DNA of 35,396 nt from assembly GCF_001949145.1 (NCBI RefSeq), contig NW_019091375.1, positions 2,291,443-2,326,838 on the forward strand. The letters are read 5' to 3'. The stretch is from Acanthaster planci. Its lineage: Eukaryota; Echinodermata; Asteroidea; Valvatida; Acanthasteridae. Below are positions 9,929-20,668 of this stretch, piece after piece; position 1 is the stretch's first letter, and every line of letters begins with the position of its first letter. The notes beneath the pieces are model-generated. The model had not been told where the DNA came from. It did not search any database and saw only the letters and a list, made by a program, of their open reading frames with translations. A program made the translations under genes and the position numbers.

Positions 9929-10440
9929 ATTCAGACTTTCAAGCGGCCTGGTGCTAAACCACGAGGTCGTGCACTTACAGGTGGTCATTAAGTGCAAATG
10001 TGGCGTGTTACATCATGGTTAACAGTAATACAGAGTATTGCGGCTTTGTGATATTGGGATACCTATTATACGGGGATTCACTAGCTTCTTTGCTAAACGA
10101 CGGGCTAGTTGTGGGATTTGAATAAAACCCCGAGGTTAACAATGACGTAGTTGAGTCAACAAGCCTACGGTGTTTAATTAATGTCTACAAGCAATACAAA
10201 GTTGTTCAAAAAATCTGCACCCAATATAGGTTGACTTTCATCGGTTAAAATGAATATCCATCTAAAAGTTCGTCTTAATCCCAAATTTAAGGTCTTGGAT
10301 TTTTCACCAAATGTCATGATTGGTGTCTTATTGGCAGTTTGGAGAGTGAATTTAGTCATTTTGTTGTCAGATGGGTGAAGTTGGGAAGACACTCACATCA
10401 ACGCCAATATCAAACCAAAATTTTGTGCCGGTAAATTTGT
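9929..10440 (-). mobile_element. CsRn1-like gypsy, protease and linker to RT
   Basis: Minus-strand aspartic protease. The active-site region near 10400-10420 reads WFDIGVDVSVFPTS, where relatives have DTGAD, so the catalytic triplet is altered to Asp-Ile-Gly. The rest (10174-10392) contains FTLQTANKTPIMTFG, LNLGLRRTFRW and SQPILGADFLNNFVLLVD, including the ILGADF motif of gypsy proteases. The linker continues to about 9929 with stops but recognisable NHDVTRHICT and ARPRGLAPGRLK. Non-functional. Confidence 0.8.
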
Positions 10441-10751
10441 AACACATGCGACGACTTATTCGTTGCTTGTTATGCAATATTGCCGCGTCTCATTGCTGGC
10501 GCTGTCGTTTTCCTGCTGTTGTGAATATGTGTAGGGTTGGTTACATTTTTGGCTTTTTCACCGTATCGCCAGTGATACCAACAATTATCACCTTCATGAG
10601 ATGTCGTTGCTAGGGATCTAGTACTAGAGTCCTTAGAATGACTTTTGCAACTTCCTGTTCCAGACCGGGTTTGGGGTCTTCTGCGTATCTGATTAGCAAG
10701 TGTGTCGACACGATGTGTCAAATGTTCTACCATTTTACGTAGTTTGGACAT
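10441..10751 (-). mobile_element. CsRn1-like gypsy, gag C-terminus
   Basis: The frame at 10470-10751 encodes MVEHLTHRVDTLANQIRRR, a short helical stretch, then CWYHWRYGEKAKN. CWYH...FG is the start of the CHCC zinc motif typical of CsRn1-group gag. The third and fourth ligands are lost (Val and Thr occupy the expected Cys sites). It lies just upstream of the protease in the same orientation. The 5' part of gag and the LTR are missing; the tandem array at 10830 begins about 80 bases upstream. Confidence 0.7.
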
Positions 10752-10829
10752 TTCTGATAACTACTGGCGTCGGCGGCTGCAGCAACTGATGCTACGACAC
10801 TTAAAGAGAAAGTAATTTCAAGGATTCTG

Positions 10830-12030
10830 TCCGCCAGATATCGCGAGATATAGTGCTTTAAGTAGTGACATTTTAATGTCACGTGACTAGATGACGCCAT
10901 ACTCACATCGGGTCAATCTGTGTCTGAAACCTTTCCCTTTCCAGATACAGATAAAGTTTCAATCCAATCAGACATGTACTTCACGAGATATAATGCTTTG
11001 ATGAGTGCCGCTTTAATGCCACGTAGCCTGTCACCTGAAGACGTCATAATCACATCAGGTAAGTGTAGATCTAAAATCCTTCCCCTTTGAGCTATGTAAA
11101 AAGTTTGAATCCAATCGGACATGTACTTCACGAGATACAGTGCTTTGAAGAGTGCCCTTGTAATGTCACATGACTTTTCACCTGATGATGTCATCATCAC
11201 ATCAGGTCAGTTGTGTTGTAAAACCCCTCATCTTCGAGGTATACAGAGAGTTTCAATCAAATTGGACATGTACTTTACGAGACACAGCACTTTCAGGAGT
11301 GCCACTTTAATATCACGTGACTTGTCATCAATGTGTTTGCCCCTGACACGAATTCAGATCGCTAACAGTGTAAAAGCAGTCTTCGAATTATCCTGCTGAA
11401 AAACATGTAACGAGAGGTTATCTGTCTGTTTGCTAACAGAACAGAGGGCATTTTCAAATTCTTTTGTACATTTGAACGACTAAGGCATCATCACATCAAG
11501 TCATTTTTCGTATATAACACCTCTCTTTCAAGTAATATGAAAGTTTTAACCTGATAGAACATGTGCTTCAGGAAATATAGGGCTTTAAAAAGTGCACTTT
11601 TAATGTCACGTGACTTGTCTCCTGATGACATCATCATCAGATAAGGTCAACATACCTCTAAAACACTCCCTGTTCAAGATATCTACAAGATTTGAACCCG
11701 ATCAGATATGAACTTCAGGAGATATGGACCTTAAAGAGTGCACCTTTAATGTCACGTGACTTGTCTCTTGATGAAGTCATTGTCACACGAGGTCAAATTT
11801 CCTCCAAAGCACTCCCTTTTCAAGATATCTGTAAGATTTGAACCAAATTGGATATACACTCTACAACATATAGTACTTAAAATGAGGCATCATTTAATGT
11901 CACGTGATTCGTCTGCATATGGTATTGTCATCACGTGAGGTCAATTTCCGTTTGTAAACTTTCCCTTCCTAACTGCATGCAAGGTTTCAGCCCAATAAGG
12001 CATGTACAATAGAACATACAATACAAAACA
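10830..12030. repeat. 147-bp tandem array, about 8 units, with CACGTG boxes
   Basis: The landmark ATGTACTTCACGAGATA recurs at 10974, 11121, 11268, 11561, 11708, about 11854 and 12002, giving spacings of 147, 147, 293 (two units, the middle one decayed), 147, 146 and 148. Each unit also has ATTTAATGTCACGTGAC-like sequence: intact GTCACGTGAC at 10878, 11605 and 11751, variants at 11018, 11165, 11312 and 11899. It also has a GATGACGTCATCATCACATCAGGTCA-like block and a CCCTTTTCAAGATAT-like block. ACCTGATG (11180-11187) pairs with CATCAGGT (11200-11207). Units are diverged (roughly 70-80% by eye), so the array is old. It lies in the UGT intron. Open frames at 10913-11399 come from the repetition and are not genes. 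Confidence 0.92.
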
Positions 12031-12699
12031 TCAATACTTATCGCGGAAAAGGCACAGGTTAGATATCTTAAACATCTGTCCCATTTGGCGTTCCATACAA
12101 TGCGATCTGCTCTCGGCAGCACGTGGTCGGCATTTTGCCAAGTTCCGAGTCTAGCATATACCCTACGCACTCTGCGGCGTCTATGTTGCAGGCAGATATT
12201 GGGCGTCTGAATACACACACAGTAGCATATGCACAGCACTGTGCGAAATGTGATTTCCGAGTTGGCAATTTATATTGTAAGGGGGTTTTGTCGGCGGCGC
12301 TTCATGGGTGTGAAAAAGTACACCAGTTATGCATTTCATGCAGCTGACTCCAATGTTTTACCTATTATGTCATGCACAATTCACGCTAATATCTCGTGCT
12401 GTTGATTTTTACTGGATTTTATAGAATAAAAGAAGTTTTTATAGTAACTTCCGGTCTGATGACTTCATCAGCCTCAACCTTCACACACGTGTTGACAGGG
12501 TAAGGATGATCATTTACAACATTTTCCAGGCGATTCGGACAAACTTTGCCACAGACATCTATTCAGAATTCATTTTTAGGAATTTTCAACATGTCGCTTG
12601 AGGGCGCTCAATAACTAGGTAATGTCATCAGCAGATGATTTGAAGAATACAATAACCGACAAACTAACACAGTTGAAAACAACTTGATACCTACTACCA
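12031..12699. other. UGT intron, no gene seen
   Basis: Unique-looking AT-rich sequence between two repeat arrays. The overlapping open frames on both strands at 11931-12347 have no recognisable motifs. Confidence 0.45.
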
Positions 12700-13320
12700 C
12701 TTTTAAACAATAGACCACTTCCCGGTTTCGATCGGAAGGAAGAGTCACGTGATATGACCCACACTAAATTAATTCAAGACCACATTTTATCCTGCCACTT
12801 GCTGCAAACAGGATGTTGCAGGAGGCCACGGTTGATTTTATATGGATTTTATAAATTTGCCAGATTATTTAAATATTCAATATTTGATAATAAATCACTT
12901 AATGACGTCATCCTGACGTAAATATTTCAGTATTATCCTCGTTTTATAGGCAGTGCTTGCTGTAACTTTGACGACCATCAGTGATTACTAAAGTACCGAA
13001 ATAGTGCCTCGAAAACGTGTACAAAGTGAATGGGCTGAAATATGTAAAAATCAATAATAAATCACTTGATGACGTCATCATGACGTCATGCTTCGGCATA
13101 CATCTATGCAATAATGACTATGCCTATGCCAACCTTGAATGCTGTGCGACAAAGAATAATGGCAAAAGTCCTGCACAGAAAAAGCGTGTGCAAAGTCTAG
13201 GGGCTTTGGGCCTAAAAAGAATACCCCCCCCACAAACATATCCCGACGAAAAACAGAATGCCTTTTTTGCAGAATCGCGAAAAAGCCCCCTTAAAAAAAA
13301 AGCAATATTGCTTCGACATT
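12700..13320 (-). repeat. CRE/E-box satellite, array A (reverse orientation)
   Basis: Reverse-complement copies of the family seen at 15200, 23140 and 29490. The box AAAACGTGTACAAAG at about 13013-13027 is the complement of the family's CTTTGTACACGTTTT. TGACGTCA occurs at 12903, 13070 and 13081, each next to AATAATAAATCACTT. TCACGTGA is at 12745. Unit spacing is about 167 bases (12903 to 13070). The A/G-rich stretch at 13240-13320 is the complement of the C/T-rich stretches at 15230 and 23150. Reading frames here are by-products. Confidence 0.75.
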
Positions 13321-14809
13321 GAGGCCAAAGCAGGTGATTATTATTGAGAGGATACAGATCATTGAAAGGACCACCATGGCGACTTGACAACTGAGGGATC
13401 CCAAAACGACGCTTTTAGCGTCAATCTGCGCACTTCTGCGTTTGAGAACGAGGCTGTATGTGTGAGCATCGATTCTTAATACGACCAAACGATGGAAAGA
13501 AAGAATTCAAGACACAAAGCACTTAAAAGTATTCTAAATTCAGTCTTTTCAGGCTGCAAATTTTTGTGGCAGAGTCTCTCAGGATGACTCGATACATAAA
13601 ATCAAAAGAACAAATCACGGCAATTTACTGCAAACTAACGCACCTGCGATGGTCATGTATCTTGTGCCGTGGGCGCAGTTTCAACTGAAGTGGTGTCACA
13701 GAGAGCCTTGGTTTCGATGCGGATATGCGCAGACGGCGCTAATGTGAAAAGTGTCTATAGCTTGAGACAACCAGCACGTCCGAAGTTAGTGAAGGAAACG
13801 AGAGACAGAGACTCAGGCTGTGCTGCATTTATTTGTCAGTGCATCTGGAGAGAATTCTTATGCAAATCATCTGAGGCTTCGGTTTAGTCGCTCCATCGAT
13901 TGGGTCTCTACAGATTATCCACGTCACTGCTCGGCTGCACTCGGCCTTTTGTCGAGTGATCATAGCTATCCCTTGATTACTTCAGGACCTCCCTACAGGC
14001 CAGTCGGTATTTCTAATGACATCACGCAACACATGGCTCATTGTTTGTTTTTTATATCATCCTATTTCATCCTGTTGTGCCATTACTTCATAAGAAAGGT
14101 CAAACTGTTTTCTGACCCTATGCTATTTCACATTTATGCTCATTCTTAAGTAGTCTTCTACTACACTTTCTGATGTTATGCTATTCCTATCCCTTACAAA
14201 AGGTCATCTTGTGCCATAAATTTAACCCTACACCTCATTGCTATTTATATCAATATGATCGTAACTGTTATGCTTGTACATGTTCATGTCACCTTTTTCT
14301 ATTTCTAGTCCCAAGGTCACAGTGAACCAGATCGCCCCCTTCACTACTGGGAATGTTTCATTGGCTGTTTTTCGCTATAATATAGGTTATATCTGTATAC
14401 CAAGGGTTTAATCTAAATGATTAATCTTGATCTGATTATCACTGTGATAGCCCTGACTGGTATCCAGATAACAGCTAAGAGTTACCCCAAAACCTCCCAT
14501 GGGCTCAGCTCCTGAAAATAGCAACACGGATATATCAAAGAAAACCTAAACAGTCGAAAGGGGTCGGATTCCACCCTGCGCTCTTAAGGTTAACCTTCAA
14601 TGTATCATTCACGACACTCTTTGCAGGCTTCGCTTAGTGCCAATACCTACTCCGTAAGTCGCCCGAAAGACCGCCAACAAAATTCACTTGCAGTGTCCCC
14701 TCATGAGAACTGTGATCAATTAGGATGAGGTCTTTTCTACTCCCTAATATCTTAACATTATGAAGGCTAATGGAGTTTGGTAGGATAGGCAAAGGAATAG
14801 ATGTGATAC
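13321..14809. other. UGT intron, no gene seen
   Basis: No supported feature. Two overlapping plus-strand frames (13669-13887 and 13820-14149) have no domain signal. The minus strand immediately 3' of the UGT donor at 14809 is ordinary intron sequence. Confidence 0.45.
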
Positions 14810-15038
14810 CTAGAACTTGTTCCACCGGCAGCCACTTGGCAATCATCGTATTGTTTCCCAGCGGGATTCCAGTCATATCCACCCTAGATATCCACAGCAC
14901 ACGATATGGTAGCGTAGCAAATGTATCTGCAAAGAGTTGAGCCTTGTCTCTGTCAGTTATATGGAAAGTAGAGCCGAAGGAGAACACCACCACCCCAGCC
15001 GAGGCAGAGTCCAGAAATTTCAAAACTTTCCCATCGAT
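14810..15038 (-). CDS. UGT-like exon, start of donor-sugar domain
   Basis: A 229-bp exon. Acceptor AG at 15040-15039 is preceded by TTACCACATTTCC. The donor is GT at 14809-14808 after CTAG. It starts in phase 0, fitting the phase-0 end of the exon at 20669, and ends in phase 1, fitting the exon at 7436. It encodes GKVLKFLDSASAGVVVFSFGS, the G.VVFS.GS strand-turn that opens the C-terminal nucleotide-sugar-binding fold. It then encodes AQLFADTFATLPYRVLWI and NNTMIAKWLPVEQVL, the first half of the UGT signature. In vertebrate UGTs this part is split into exons of about 132 and 88 bp; here they are one exon. The longer open frame reaching 14634 and 15080 is intronic at both ends. Confidence 0.92.
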
Positions 15039-15199
15039 CTGGAAATGTGGTAAATAAAAATACACGTAATATAAAAACATTGTAATTCTTGTCAGTGTCA
15101 GTTGAGTAAATGTGAAATTTATCTGTTACTGTATCCATCACAATTTGCAGCAGAGTGGTTGCTGGATCCCATTTCTATTGGTTCATATGCATTTTATCT

Positions 15200-16160
15200 G
15201 CTTTGGTTTCACTGCCGAAGCAGCCGTTGCTTTCGATAAAGCTTTTTCTTCTTCTTTTTGGCAACTTTACGAAAAAGAAATTCTTTTGTTCTAGTATGTT
15301 TTTTTTCCTATTCTTTCTTCTTCTCAAAAGCCCATTTGTTTTTTGAACGTTTCTTCTGCAAACAACTTTATCCCCTTTAACAACTTCGGATCTTCATCAA
15401 AGTTGCACCAATGAAGGACCCTTACGTATAAGTGGTCCTTGAATAATGACCTCCTGATGACGTGATCAAGTGATTTATTATTGACTCTTTATTTCGGCCC
15501 ATTGACTGTGTACACGTTTTTGAGGCACGCTATTGATAACTTGGCGATCCCCAATCATCATCAATGTTTTAGCTTGCACATACCCTACTGCAACAAAAGT
15601 GCCTAATTTATGACGTCACGATGACATCTTTACATTATTTGATATTGATTTTTGAATATTTAACTAGTAGTCCTTAACTTTGGCGCAAGATTACTATGAG
15701 AACGAAAGAGAAATTGTGTGCTTTATGCTCTGTTGTTCGGTTTGAAATGTACTTAGGAGTCTGAAAGTTAATAAATATTTCATAAAAGTTGGGCAATTTT
15801 CAGAGGTTTTATAAACATTAGTGTTACAGAAAACTAAGACACTGATGAAAGAATTTTGCTAAATTTTTGACGTCATTAAGACGTCATCGCATATTTTTAA
15901 ATGGATTTTTGGATACTTAATCTTCCCCCATAGATTTTGTACACGTTTTCAAAAGCCTATCTTCGGCATGTTGGTTCCTTCAAGGTACACTTGAAGTCCC
16001 TAATGAAGAGAGATTCCAAAAAGAGAATCGTCAGAATTACTTCACCAAGGGTCACGTGACATGCCATAAAACCAACTAGAGGAACGTGGTTGTGAACAAC
16101 CACTCAGCGGTTTCAGAATTTTCTGTTTGTTGATGACGTCATCATGACGTCATCGATTTA
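15200..16160 (+). repeat. CRE/E-box satellite, array B
   Basis: C/T-rich stretch (15230-15350), then units with CATTGACTGTGTACACGTTTTTGAGGC (15492) and ATTTTGTACACGTTTTCAAAAGCC (15933). TGACGTCA occurs at 15611, 15868, 16134 and 16145, with GTCACGTGAC at 16051. TAGTCCTTAACTTTGGC at 15668, with ATTACTATGAGAACGAAA after it, matches 29567 and 30247. Spacing of CRE boxes is about 257-266. It sits in the intron between UGT exons 15038 and 20669, next to the LINE. Confidence 0.8.
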
Positions 16161-16389
16161 GGAAAATTCTTTCATGAGAGTCTTTCATGTGTGTATCATT
16201 GATGTGGATTAAATCTCTGAAAATTGCAAAGCGAAATGCCAACTCGGTGATTCTAATGGATATGCATAGTCGAGCTTACTAGAAATGATAATTAACTAGG
16301 AAGTCAGTACCGGTTTCCTGAAAGGCCTTGATGATGGGGGGGGGGTAACGCCTGTTAAACAATTAACACACAAAAATGTAATGAAGTTG

Positions 16390-17100
16390 AAACAGTAAAC
16401 TAAATGTGTCTGAATGCCCTTTGTCTGGGAACAAGAACGTTTTCAGGGGGCGTTTGAAGACAGTGGTTGACGCCACTTCCCTGATGTCACACGGCTGCTG
16501 GTTCAATAGTTTTGGAGCAACAGCAAAGAAAAAAAAAAGTCCAGTTTTTTTGGTGGACCGTGGGACAACTAGCCGAGTGACATCCGACGAAAACCGTAGT
16601 CTCCGATTTTCCTGCGGGTGACCAGTATTGTACAGGTTGAAATGCTCAGATAAATAGCTGGGTGCCTCTCCACGAACAGACTTGTAAACGTAAAAGAAGA
16701 ATTCTGAACTTAATTCTTTCTTGCATTGTCAACCAATGAAGAGATAGAAGTATAAACTGAACTGAGCTGCCACATGCGAACACAAGACACGCCGCTTTAT
16801 TTTGCGGGCCCTGAAGATGCTAGAGATCAACTTCACTGGTACCATACAACAACGAATTGGTGTAGTCAATGCGAGAAAGAACTAAAGCCCGCACAGTGTG
16901 GACAAGACTCCTAAGTCAGAAATCGGCGAATACGCCTAAGATTACGGATATGAGAGTTTACACTCTTGCAAATGGAATTAATATGACTGGTCATGGACAG
17001 CAATGAATCAAACAAAACACCAAGGTTTCTAACAGTAGCGGATGGATCAATGGCTATGTCCCCAATTTTAAGCTGAAGAGCAGGAAGGGAGTTCAAGTCT
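16390..17100 (-). mobile_element. CR1/L2-like LINE, C-terminal part of ORF2
   Basis: Continuation of the LINE on the minus strand. The frame at 16911-17096 has VRNLGVLFDSLLSMTSHI and SHIRNLRRIRRFLT, the thumb-region motif after RT. After breaks it ends with YVYKSVRGEAPSYLSEHFN (about 16640-16690), TRLVVPRSTKKTG and FAVAPKLLNS (about 16500-16560), the standard closing block of Jockey-superfamily ORF2. Similarity fades near 16390, taken as the 3' end. A polyA tail or 3' microsatellite was not clear. Confidence 0.78.
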
Positions 17101-17940
17101 TATCCTGATTCATCTGTAACCTATTGTGCATTGTCCAAGCATTGATCTTCATAATGCACATGGAGAGGTTAGTGAGGGCTCTATCATAGTCACCAGGAAC
17201 CTCAAGGTCAAATTCTACATGAAGTTGGGTGTCATCTGCATAAAGATGAAAATTTATATTGTTTCATCTGATTCTATCACCAACTGGGTGAGTGTACATA
17301 ATAAAACATTGTGGTCCGATGACAGAGCCTTGTGGCACTGAAAATTTTAAAACATTTTCAACTGACTGAGCACGCCTAACAGAAACTCTCGTACGCCGAT
17401 TGTCGAGGTATGATTTGAACCATGCCTTGACTGTTCCTGAAATTCCACGCAATCTTTCGAGCCTGTCAACAAGGATTTGATGGTCAACTGTATCAAAGGC
17501 TGCAGACATATCGAGTAAAACCACAAATACAGCGTTGTTGCGGTCAAGAGACTCGAGAATGTCACTTTTACCTTGATCAAGGCCGTCTCTGAACAGTGAT
17601 GTGTTTTGTAAGCAGATTGGAATTTATCCCCAAGAACGTTATTTTTGACACGTGTAATCACCTGACCTGCTGCAGCCTTCTCAACTATCTTTGTGATTTA
17701 TTTAATATTAGAGACCGGGTGATAACTCTGAAGAGCATTGGGATCAAGAGTAGGTTTCTTAAGTACAGGGGTGATTACAAACTTTTTGAAGGTATCTTGG
17801 AAAACCCCGGATACTAACGAAGCATCGACAGTTTTCGAAATTATAGGCAACAGACTAGGCAGATTGTCTTTGATAAGCTATAATGGAACTATGTCAAGTG
17901 AACAGATTTTGCTTGGAAGTTGCTTTATAAGTTTTTAAAT
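17101..17940 (-). mobile_element. CR1/L2-like LINE, reverse transcriptase
   Basis: Reverse transcriptase with frameshifts. Motifs in order on the minus strand: SGVFQDTFKKFVITPVLKKP (about 17760-17820), KFQSAYKTHHCSETALIKV (about 17570-17625), VLLDMSAAFDTVDHQILVDR with the first catalytic Asp (about 17470-17524), SVPQGSVIGPQ (about 17310-17345) and FHLYADDTQLH, the YADD catalytic box at 17231-17242. FDLEVPGDYDRA follows. Catalytic residues are kept but the frame breaks several times and contains stops, so the copy is dead. The clade is inferred from motif wording. Confidence 0.88.
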
Positions 17941-18530
17941 CTCCTACTGAGAGAGAGGAGTAAACTGTGACATTATTTTACCTGGATCTAATTGACTGTC
18001 ATATTGACAATTTTCTGCGACGTTTAGTGGTAAGGCAATTTCAGAGGTAAGTTTTGCCCTGATCCGCTTAACTTTGTCAACAAAAATTGACAGGAAATTA
18101 TTAGCAAGTTCAATATCAGAGTCACAAACTGGAAGTGTTCTGGTAGAGGTGTCGAAGAGACCAATGATTGTGGAAAACATGTCCTTTGCCTCCGAGAGTA
18201 TTCTTGAAAAGTAGGCAGCCTTGGCGTCCTCAATCAGCTTGCATACCCGGTCCTTCTCGCTAATCAATACATTGAAGTCAGCATCTGATCGACCTTTACG
18301 CCACTTGCGTTCCAGCCGTCTACGGGCTCGCCTAGCTTCATGGATATCGTTGTTATACCACGGTAGCCCAGATTTCACGACACGAACCTCAGTAGTGACT
18401 GGACAAATGTCATCAAGCACGGCTTTGGTGATGGATTCATTTACCTCAGCAAGTGAGCTAGGGTCATCATCAAGTGCAGTCCAGGGAAGGCGCTCGTCAA
18501 GATGATTTCTAAATAGATTTGGATACATCT
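17941..18530 (-). mobile_element. CR1/L2-like LINE, endonuclease-RT linker
   Basis: A 194-codon open frame between endonuclease and RT. It contains VVKSGLPWYNNDIHEARRAR, RRLERKWRKGRSDADF and IEDAKAAYFSRIL. PWYN...I..A...RR..ERKWR is the hallmark linker sequence of Jockey/CR1 ORF2 proteins. It is the longest intact piece of the LINE and is co-linear with the flanking domains. Confidence 0.88.
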
Positions 18531-19300
18531 TTCCGTATTCTCGAGATGACCGTCATGAGATAGGGTTTCTGACACTTCAATCTGCACTCGATGATGCAAT
18601 GATCTGAGAGTAGACGTGGGTGAATGCATAATGCCTGAACAATGTCACCATCTGCACGGGAGATTATTAAATCTAGAGTATGTCCATCTATAAGGGTGGG
18701 TCCAGCGATATGCTGACAGAAATCAAGGGCATTAACAATCTACCTGAAACGCCTGATATCCAGTTTTTCAGGTGCATCAATATGCAGATTAAAATCACCA
18801 AGTACGACCAACTGGTGAGGAACTATAGAATATTCATCAAGAAGCAGCTCGAACTCATCTTGAAATTCCGAGGTCTTAGGGCTGTTGGTTGATGATGGCG
18901 AAGGGCAATATATGGCAACAAACTGGAGCGATTTTGACTTATTAATGACACATACATGTTCGAAATTACAAGTTTCGAAGACAGACGGAATAATGTGAAA
19001 ATTCAGAGTTGCTTAAATAGGACACTCAATGCGAACACCATAATTAATATCCTACCGAGGAACAGTCAGAAACTCATACCAAGGAGGAATATTTGCCGAT
19101 TACCAGCGCATTGTCTGCTGTAAACCAGGTTTCTTTTACGAATATGGCATCAACATCATTTTCCAGTTCACAATATAGTCAACAAAAATATGAGTTTTAT
19201 TCCGGAGCAAAAGGGCATTCCAGACATGCACGTTAAGAAAGGAATGCGGTTTTGCCTTCGATAATGGGACGAGGTTTTTGAGGTTTCTCCCATGATTTCG
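18531..19300 (-). mobile_element. CR1/L2-like LINE, APE endonuclease
   Basis: Apurinic-like endonuclease remnant. Minus-strand frames give FVAIYCPSPSS (about 18895), HQLVVLGDFNLHIDAP (the GDFN catalytic box, 18770-18815), GPTLIDGHTLDLIISR (about 18660-18705) and SDHCIIECRL (the SDH box, 18580-18608). Earlier parts (19000-19250) are eroded, with stops. The start of the ORF and any ORF1 are missing, so this is a 5'-truncated insertion in the UGT intron, on the gene's own strand. Confidence 0.82.
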
Positions 19301-19746
19301 TTTTCTGTGAGTTCTAACACTGCTGAAGTCCTGACTTGCAAATACAGGACCTAAAACCTACCACATATATTAAGTTGTTATGAGTAACGGGCCTACCCAA
19401 TCTCCTCCCGCATGGCTTTCCACGGTGGCGCCAGCTTCTCCTTCGAGTCAGGAACAGAGGGGACTGTGTCAATTTCAGGGGACAATAAGTCAGGCATGGA
19501 CAGCGCAGAAGGTTCAAAGAGTCTAAAGTTGGACAAGTCTCTGAAGGAAATAGGTATTCCACGTTGCTGGTGTTCAAGCTGTGCAAAATGATGGCAGCCT
19601 GTTGCGCACGATGCAGCTTCTTTTTTTTTCTTGTGGCAATTGAGAATGCCATAATGATTGTGAGACACTGAGGTTGGGATTCAATAGGTGCGTCCTCAGT
19701 GCTGAATAGGAAGACAGGTGCCAAATCAAAAGGATAGGCTGTGACC
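19301..19746. other. intron sequence between LINE and MITE
   Basis: Long open frames exist on the minus strand (19314-19901) but have no domain signal, and part of the longest lies in the MITE. The plus strand has a short frame starting MSNGPTQSPPAWLSTVAP at about 19382 that is soon broken. Nothing supported. Confidence 0.4.
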
Positions 19747-19953
19747 AAGACGTCCACATACAGCAAGTATGAGACGGAGAGAAACCCCCCCCCCTGCTTT
19801 GTGTTGGTCATTGTCTCGCAAGAATCTGGGGCATTCCTTTCAGACATCTTGGGGGACGTGTTAAGTAACAATAGTCTGGAATGTGTATAGGTATTGAACA
19901 TGTTGGGAGAGGGTACCCCTCGGTCTCATTTCTTGCTGGGTATAAAGACGTCC
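19747..19953 (-). mobile_element. MITE copy 2, with target duplication
   Basis: 189-bp element (19756-19944) flanked by the direct 9-mer AAGACGTCC at 19747-19755 and 19945-19953. Terminal inverted repeats: ACATACAGCAAG with ATGAGAC at the left, complement of TATACCCAGCAAG with ATGAGAC at the right. It is homologous to 9734-9920 in the opposite orientation. Different host sequence and different duplications at the two sites show independent insertions. No coding capacity. Confidence 0.85.
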
Positions 19954-20668
19954 TCGGTTGGCTGGTGCAGAGGCGTTATGCCTATATATGTACAAAACTA
20001 ATACAAAAAGTTGGGTACCCCAACAGTTTCTCAAAATTCCATTTGTAAAACTTTTATTATTGGGCTCTTATAATTCATTTCTAATGGATTCAATATACTG
20101 CACATCACTATGGACTAGTAGACGTATTGTATGATAAAGATCATACAGTTACACTTTCTCAACCTACATACACCATGTCGCTTACAGTAACACATACATA
20201 TGATTCAGTGTTGACGCAGTAGATATAATTTATAACGTATATAAACGTTTTGCCCTCGTATCAAAGGTTTTACCACGGAGTGACGTTACGAATGGTGCAC
20301 CCAAGAGGGGGCTAACCGTCCATTGGCTTTGTGCACTCGGTACCTGAGTTTGTTATCCACAATCTGTCACTTCGTGGTGATTACCCAATAGCCCCATGTA
20401 AAATAGTACATTTCCATTTCACATTCCGTATGCTAATGAGGGTCACCAGAACCCAAACTGGTCTTCTAATTGGTCAAGAACCCAATCAAAAGATGATTAA
20501 TCATCTTGTTGGACCAAAACACTACTGACAATAGACCTAATGTGTTTCTTTTGACTCCAATCACATGAATTTTATCGAATTGTTTTCTTTGACTAGAATT
20601 ACATCGTTATTGCTAGAGAGGCGTTTAAAACTGTTTAAAAAAGTGCAGTTAAAGTTTGAAACACTAAC
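19954..20668. other. UGT intron next to donor at 20668
   Basis: No gene. It holds the perfect 18-base palindrome AAGATGATTAATCATCTT at 20490-20507, loosely bracketed by TTGGTC and GGACCAA. Confidence 0.5.

Noticed and set aside
9749-9991. Plus-strand gene sharing protein similarity with the minus-strand frame at 19314-19901
   Set aside because: The similarity covers only the MITE and is explained by its two insertions; outside it there is none.
10913-11399. Open frames on both strands of the 147-bp array
   Set aside because: 147 is a multiple of three, so open frames propagate from unit to unit; the repeated peptides reflect the DNA repeat.
10830-12030. CRISPR-like array
   Set aside because: Whole 147-bp units repeat with gradual divergence; there are no short identical repeats with unique spacers, and the context is animal genome.
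13017-13390. Opposing open frames of 101 and 88 residues
   Set aside because: They lie in satellite array A and its A/G-rich block; composition artefact.
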